Positions 15,600 to 18,695 of a DNA stretch of 18,695 bases are shown piece by piece. This stretch comes from JABFRZ01 sp031413955 (GTDB taxonomy: Bacteria; Planctomycetota; UBA1135; GCA-002686595). Under the pieces are notes generated by a model. It did no database searches and was not told where the DNA came from. It worked only from the letters and a program-made list of their open reading frames with translations. The position numbers and the translations under genes are program-made. The stretch is taken from NCBI GenBank assembly GCA_031413955.1, contig JANOGB010000384.1:1-18695 (forward strand). The letters run 5' to 3'. Each line of letters starts with the position of its first letter. The first letter of the stretch is position 1.

Positions 15600-17101
15600 T
15601 GCTGGCGTTGATCACCTTCCTGCCGCTCGCCGGCGCGCTCCTCATCGCGCTCCTCCCGGGGCGCAGCACGAATCTCCTGCGCCTGACGGCGCTGGGCGTG
15701 ACGAGCGCCGTGGCGGTCCTCGGGATCGTGCTCTACGTCGGCTTCGACGGCGCCATCCCCGGCTTCCAGAGCGGGCTCCTGCGCCCATGGTTCACGCTCC
15801 AGGGCCCGCACGGGCCGATCCCGGTGTCGTTCCAGCTCGGGGCCGACGGGATCTCGCTCTTGCTCGTGGCACTGACGGTCGTGCTCATGCCGCTGGTGGT
15901 GCTCTCCGCCTACGGCCACGTGCACGAGCGCGTCAAGGAGTTCCTGATCTGGCTGCTGGTGATGGAGACCGGGATGCTGGGCGTGTTCCTCGCCCTGGAT
16001 CTCGTGCTGTTCTACTTCTTCTGGGAGGTGAGCCTGGTGCCGCTCTACTTCCTGGTCGGGATCTGGGGCGGCGAGCGGCGCGTGTACGCGACGATCAAGT
16101 TCTTCCTCTACACCGTCGCGGGCTCGCTGGTGATGCTCGTCGGCGTGATCGCGCTGGTCTGGGAGCTCGGCAGCAGCAGCGTGCCGGAACTGTTCCTGCG
16201 CACGGACGTGCTCGCGCCTACCACGCAGGCCTGGATCTTCGGCGCCTTCGCGCTGGCCTTCGCGATCAAGGTGCCCCTCCTGCCCTTCCACACCTGGCTC
16301 GCGGATGCGCACACCGAGGCGCCCACCTCGGGCTCGGTGCTGCTGGCCGGGGTCTTGCTCAAGATGGGCACCTACGGCTTGCTGCGCTTCGGGATCCAGC
16401 TCTTCCCGGCCGTGGCCGTGGACGCGGCGCCGCTGTTCCTGGCCCTGGGCGGGATCGGCATCGTCTACGGCGCGCTACTCGCCATGGCGCAGCAGGACCT
16501 GAAGCGCCTGATCGCCTGCTCGTCGGTCAGTCACCTCGGCTTCGTGGTGCTCGGACTCTTCGCGCTCACCGGGCCGGCGCTGCGCGGCGCGGTGCTGCAG
16601 ATGGTGAACCACGGCATCTCGACGGGCTTGTTGTTCCTGCTGGTCGGCATGGTCTACGAGCGCACGCACACGCGCGACCTCGCGCGCTACGGCGGCCTCG
16701 CCCGGGTCATGCCGGTGTTCGCGCTGTTCTTCGTGTTCACGGTGCTCTCCAGCGCCGGGCTGCCGGGCCTGAACGGCTTCGTGGGCGAGTACCTGATCCT
16801 GGCCGGCACCTTTTCCGTCTCGCCGCTCTGGGCGGTGGTCGGCGTGAGCGGGGTCGTCTTCGGCGCGGTCTACCTGCTCATGGCCACGCGGCGCATGCTG
16901 TTCGGCCCCGTGACGAGACCCGAGAACGAACGCCTCACCGATCTCGGCTTGCGCGAGGTCGGGCTGATGCTGCCGCTGGTCGCGCTCGTGCTGTGGATCG
17001 GCGTGCAGCCGAACGCCTTGCTCGAGAAGTGCGCCCCGGCGCTGGACGGCATCCTCGAACGCGTCGAAGGCGCACGCCACGGCGGCGGAGGGCTGCGGTG
17101 A
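15599..17101 (+). CDS. nuoM: NADH-quinone oxidoreductase subunit M
   Basis: An antiporter-like proton-pumping subunit of 500 residues with about 14 transmembrane helices. Key residues are Glu143 (F-Y-F-F-W-E-V-S-L-V-P-L-Y), Lys224 (A-I-K-V-P-L-L-P-F-H-T-W-L), Lys255 (L-L-K-M-G-T-Y-G) and Glu397 (L-N-G-F-V-G-E-Y-L). These correspond to E. coli NuoM Glu144, Lys234, Lys265 and Glu407. The ATG at 15599 shares one base with the nuoL stop (TGATG). The stop overlaps the GTG start of nuoN. Confidence 0.97.
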   Translation: MLALITFLPLAGALLIALLPGRSTNLLRLTALGVTSAVAVLGIVLYVGFDGAIPGFQSGLLRPWFTLQGPHGPIPVSFQLGADGISLLLVALTVVLMPLVVLSAYGHVHERVKEFLIWLLVMETGMLGVFLALDLVLFYFFWEVSLVPLYFLVGIWGGERRVYATIKFFLYTVAGSLVMLVGVIALVWELGSSSVPELFLRTDVLAPTTQAWIFGAFALAFAIKVPLLPFHTWLADAHTEAPTSGSVLLAGVLLKMGTYGLLRFGIQLFPAVAVDAAPLFLALGGIGIVYGALLAMAQQDLKRLIACSSVSHLGFVVLGLFALTGPALRGAVLQMVNHGISTGLLFLLVGMVYERTHTRDLARYGGLARVMPVFALFFVFTVLSSAGLPGLNGFVGEYLILAGTFSVSPLWAVVGVSGVVFGAVYLLMATRRMLFGPVTRPENERLTDLGLREVGLMLPLVALVLWIGVQPNALLEKCAPALDGILERVEGARHGGGGLR

Positions 17102-18555
17102 ACCAGTCGCTCGCCGCCGCCTTCGAGCAGCTCTCCACGACCGAAGCGCGCATGGCGCTCGCGCCCCTGCTGGCCCTGGGCCTCGGCGTGGTCCTGTTCC
17201 TGCTGTGCGACGTGATCGACGTCCTGCGGCCGGCACGTGCGGCGTGCTTCGTGCTCGCCATCGCCACGGCCGCCTGCGCCGAGCTGCGCATCCTGCTCGG
17301 CGAGCGCGCGCCCGGACTCGTGTTCGAGGGCACGTACCTTGCCGACCGCGGGAGTGCGCTGTGGGGCCTCCTCTTCCTCGCGGCGACGCTGCTCGCCTGG
17401 CTCGTGAGCAGGGGCTACTACCGCGAGAACCGGCCCTTCCTGCCCGAGCACGACGCGCTGCTCCTGTTCACGCCGATCGGGATGATGCTGATGGTCGGCG
17501 CGCGCGACCTGGTGGTGTTCTTCGTGGGTCTCGAGCTGCTCTCGATCCCGCTCTACGCCCTGTGCGCCTTCCGGCGCATGCGCGCCGAGAGCGTCGAGGC
17601 GGGCGTGAAGTACTTCCTCTTGGGCTCCTTCTCGAGCGCCCTGTTCCTGTATGGCGCGGCGCTGCTGTACGCCGCTGCTGGGACGCTCGATCTCGGCCGG
17701 CTGGCCGAGCACGACCTCACCACGCCGCTCGCGCTCGCGGGTCTGGCGCTCGTGGCCGCGAGCCTGTTCTTCAAGGTCGCGGTCTTCCCCTTCCAGCTGT
17801 GGGCACCGGACGTGTACCAGGGCAGCCCGACGCCGGTCACGGCCCTGATGGCGACTGGCACCAAGGCTGCGGCCTTCGGCTTCCTGATCGCGCAGCTCAT
17901 GCCGCTCTTGCCCGCCAGCGGGCGCGGCGTGGTCGCGCTGCTGGCGCTCGTCACCATGCTGCTCGGCAACCTGGGCGCGCTGGTGCAGAGCGATCTCAAG
18001 CGCATGCTGGCCTACTCCAGCGTGGCCCACGCCGGGACGCTGCTCTTGCTCGTGGCGGCCGGCATGGGCGCGCCCGACACGCATGGCGCGCTGCAGGCCG
18101 CGCTCTATTACCTGGGCGGATACCTCTTCACCGCCATGGGCGCCTTCGGGTGCCTGGCGCTGTTCGAGGCCCACGGCTCGCACTACACGCGCCTCGAGAA
18201 CCTGCGCGGCCTGGCGCACTCGCGCCCGTTCGTGTCCGCGCTGCTGGCGCTGTTCCTGCTCTCGCTCGGCGGCATCCCGGCCACGGCCGGCTTCCTGGGC
18301 AAGTGGTTCGTGTTCGCGGTGCTGGTGGAGCAGCGCATGATCCTGGTGGCCGTGCTGGGCGCGCTGCTCTCTACCGTGGCGCTCGGCTACTACCTGCGCG
18401 TGATCGTGGTGCTCTACATGCAGGCTCCGCCCGAGGAGCTCGAGCCGCCGCGTACGAACCGCCTCAGCGCGAGCCTGGCCGGCGCCGTCTGCGGCGCGTT
18501 CGTGCTGGCCATGGGGCTCTACCCCTCGTTCTTCCTCGGACTGCTCGGGTCCTGA
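17098..18555 (+). CDS. nuoN: NADH-quinone oxidoreductase subunit N
   Basis: The third antiporter-like subunit, 485 residues with about 14 transmembrane helices. Visible key residues are Glu146 (F-V-G-L-E-L-L-S-I-P-L-Y-A-L), Lys226 (F-F-K-V-A-V-F-P-F-Q-L-W), Lys256 (A-T-G-T-K-A-A-A-F) and Lys402 (F-L-G-K-W-F-V-F). The three lysines correspond to E. coli Lys217, Lys247 and Lys395. The GTG at 17098 overlaps the nuoM stop (GTGA) and has GGAGGG (17087-17092) five nt upstream, which decides the start. It is the last gene of the operon. Confidence 0.97.
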   Translation: MNQSLAAAFEQLSTTEARMALAPLLALGLGVVLFLLCDVIDVLRPARAACFVLAIATAACAELRILLGERAPGLVFEGTYLADRGSALWGLLFLAATLLAWLVSRGYYRENRPFLPEHDALLLFTPIGMMLMVGARDLVVFFVGLELLSIPLYALCAFRRMRAESVEAGVKYFLLGSFSSALFLYGAALLYAAAGTLDLGRLAEHDLTTPLALAGLALVAASLFFKVAVFPFQLWAPDVYQGSPTPVTALMATGTKAAAFGFLIAQLMPLLPASGRGVVALLALVTMLLGNLGALVQSDLKRMLAYSSVAHAGTLLLLVAAGMGAPDTHGALQAALYYLGGYLFTAMGAFGCLALFEAHGSHYTRLENLRGLAHSRPFVSALLALFLLSLGGIPATAGFLGKWFVFAVLVEQRMILVAVLGALLSTVALGYYLRVIVVLYMQAPPEELEPPRTNRLSASLAGAVCGAFVLAMGLYPSFFLGLLGS

Positions 18556-18561
18556 AAGGCA

Positions 18562-18595
18562 CGGGGCGCCGCAGGCCGATGCCCGCGACGCCCCG
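18562..18595. terminator. GC-rich hairpin after nuoN, possible bidirectional terminator
   Basis: CGGGGCG (18562-18568) pairs perfectly with CGCCCCG (18589-18595) around a 20-nt loop that can pair further (CGC with GCG). It begins 7 bp after the nuoN stop and lies between nuoN and a possible convergent gene. There is no T-run on either strand, so it is not a classical intrinsic terminator. It could act with Rho or stabilise the 3' end. Confidence 0.4.
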
Positions 18596-18618
18596 CACGC
18601 GAGGGGTCAGGGAGGGGT

Positions 18619-18695
18619 CTACGGTTCTTCTTCTGCGCCCAGGAAGGGCTCGAGGGCTTCCAGGCCCGCCGCCGCGCGCCCGAAGCGCCCGATGG
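18619..18695 (-). CDS. C-terminal end of a possible convergent gene, cut by the window edge
   Basis: On the minus strand a frame open from the window edge ends with TAG (complement of 18619-18621). It encodes a 24-residue tail, I-G-R-F-G-R-A-A-A-G-L-E-A-L-E-P-F-L-G-A-E-E-E-P. The Ala/Leu/Glu composition fits a real protein end, and convergent orientation after an operon is common. The fragment is too short to assign a family, and chance openness in GC-rich DNA is possible. Confidence 0.4.
   Translation of the reverse strand, partial: IGRFGRAAAGLEALEPFLGAEEEP

Overview
The window is a very GC-rich bacterial segment, strongly G/C-biased at third codon positions. It carries a complete 14-gene nuo operon (respiratory complex I, nuoA to nuoN, 4860-18555, + strand). 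Upstream of it lies a divergent pair of envelope-protein genes. The taxon is an inference. GC-rich coding, a long protein built from repeated carboxypeptidase-regulatory-like (Ig-like) modules, a lipoprotein with repeated Asp/Asn/Gly-rich loops, separate nuoC and nuoD genes and a short NuoG would suit a Planctomycetota- or Acidobacteriota/Myxococcota-like environmental bacterium. No 16S or other marker is present to settle it.

Left part (1-4859). A lipoprotein gene (42-2015, - strand) and a gene for a single-pass membrane-anchored multi-repeat protein (2204-4753, + strand) diverge from a 188-bp intergenic region. That region holds a GCGA tetranucleotide repeat, a possible minus-strand promoter, and a small hairpin next to the plus-strand start codon. 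The plus-strand gene ends in a lysine-rich tail encoded by an A8 run containing an in-phase A AAA AAG heptamer. A 106-bp gap with inverted repeats and a weak promoter-like sequence separates it from nuoA.

Right part (4860-18555). The genes run A-B-C-D-E-F-G-H-I-J-K-L-M-N in the canonical order. Almost every junction is a start/stop overlap (ATGA, GTGA or TGATG) or a gap of 16 bp or less, so translation is probably coupled throughout. The products make one machine. NuoE, F and G oxidise NADH and pass electrons through FMN and Fe-S clusters. NuoB, C, D and I carry them to the quinone site. NuoA, H, J, K, L, M and N form the membrane arm that pumps protons. Cluster ligands and the key membrane Glu/Lys residues are present. 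NuoG is the main structural departure: 483 residues, with only a remnant of the molybdopterin-oxidoreductase-like domain.

The only real break in the operon is the 97-bp nuoD-nuoE gap. It is almost filled by a long imperfect hairpin whose 3' arm contains the nuoE ribosome-binding site. This is the most interesting non-coding feature. nuoE also ends in a 33-bp in-frame tandem repeat. After nuoN there is a GC-rich hairpin, then the 3' end of what may be a convergent gene running off the window. I found no rRNA, tRNA, CRISPR array, transposase or phage gene, and no clearly new multi-gene system. The novelty candidates are the hairpin element, the short NuoG, the possible frameshift site and the repeat lipoprotein.
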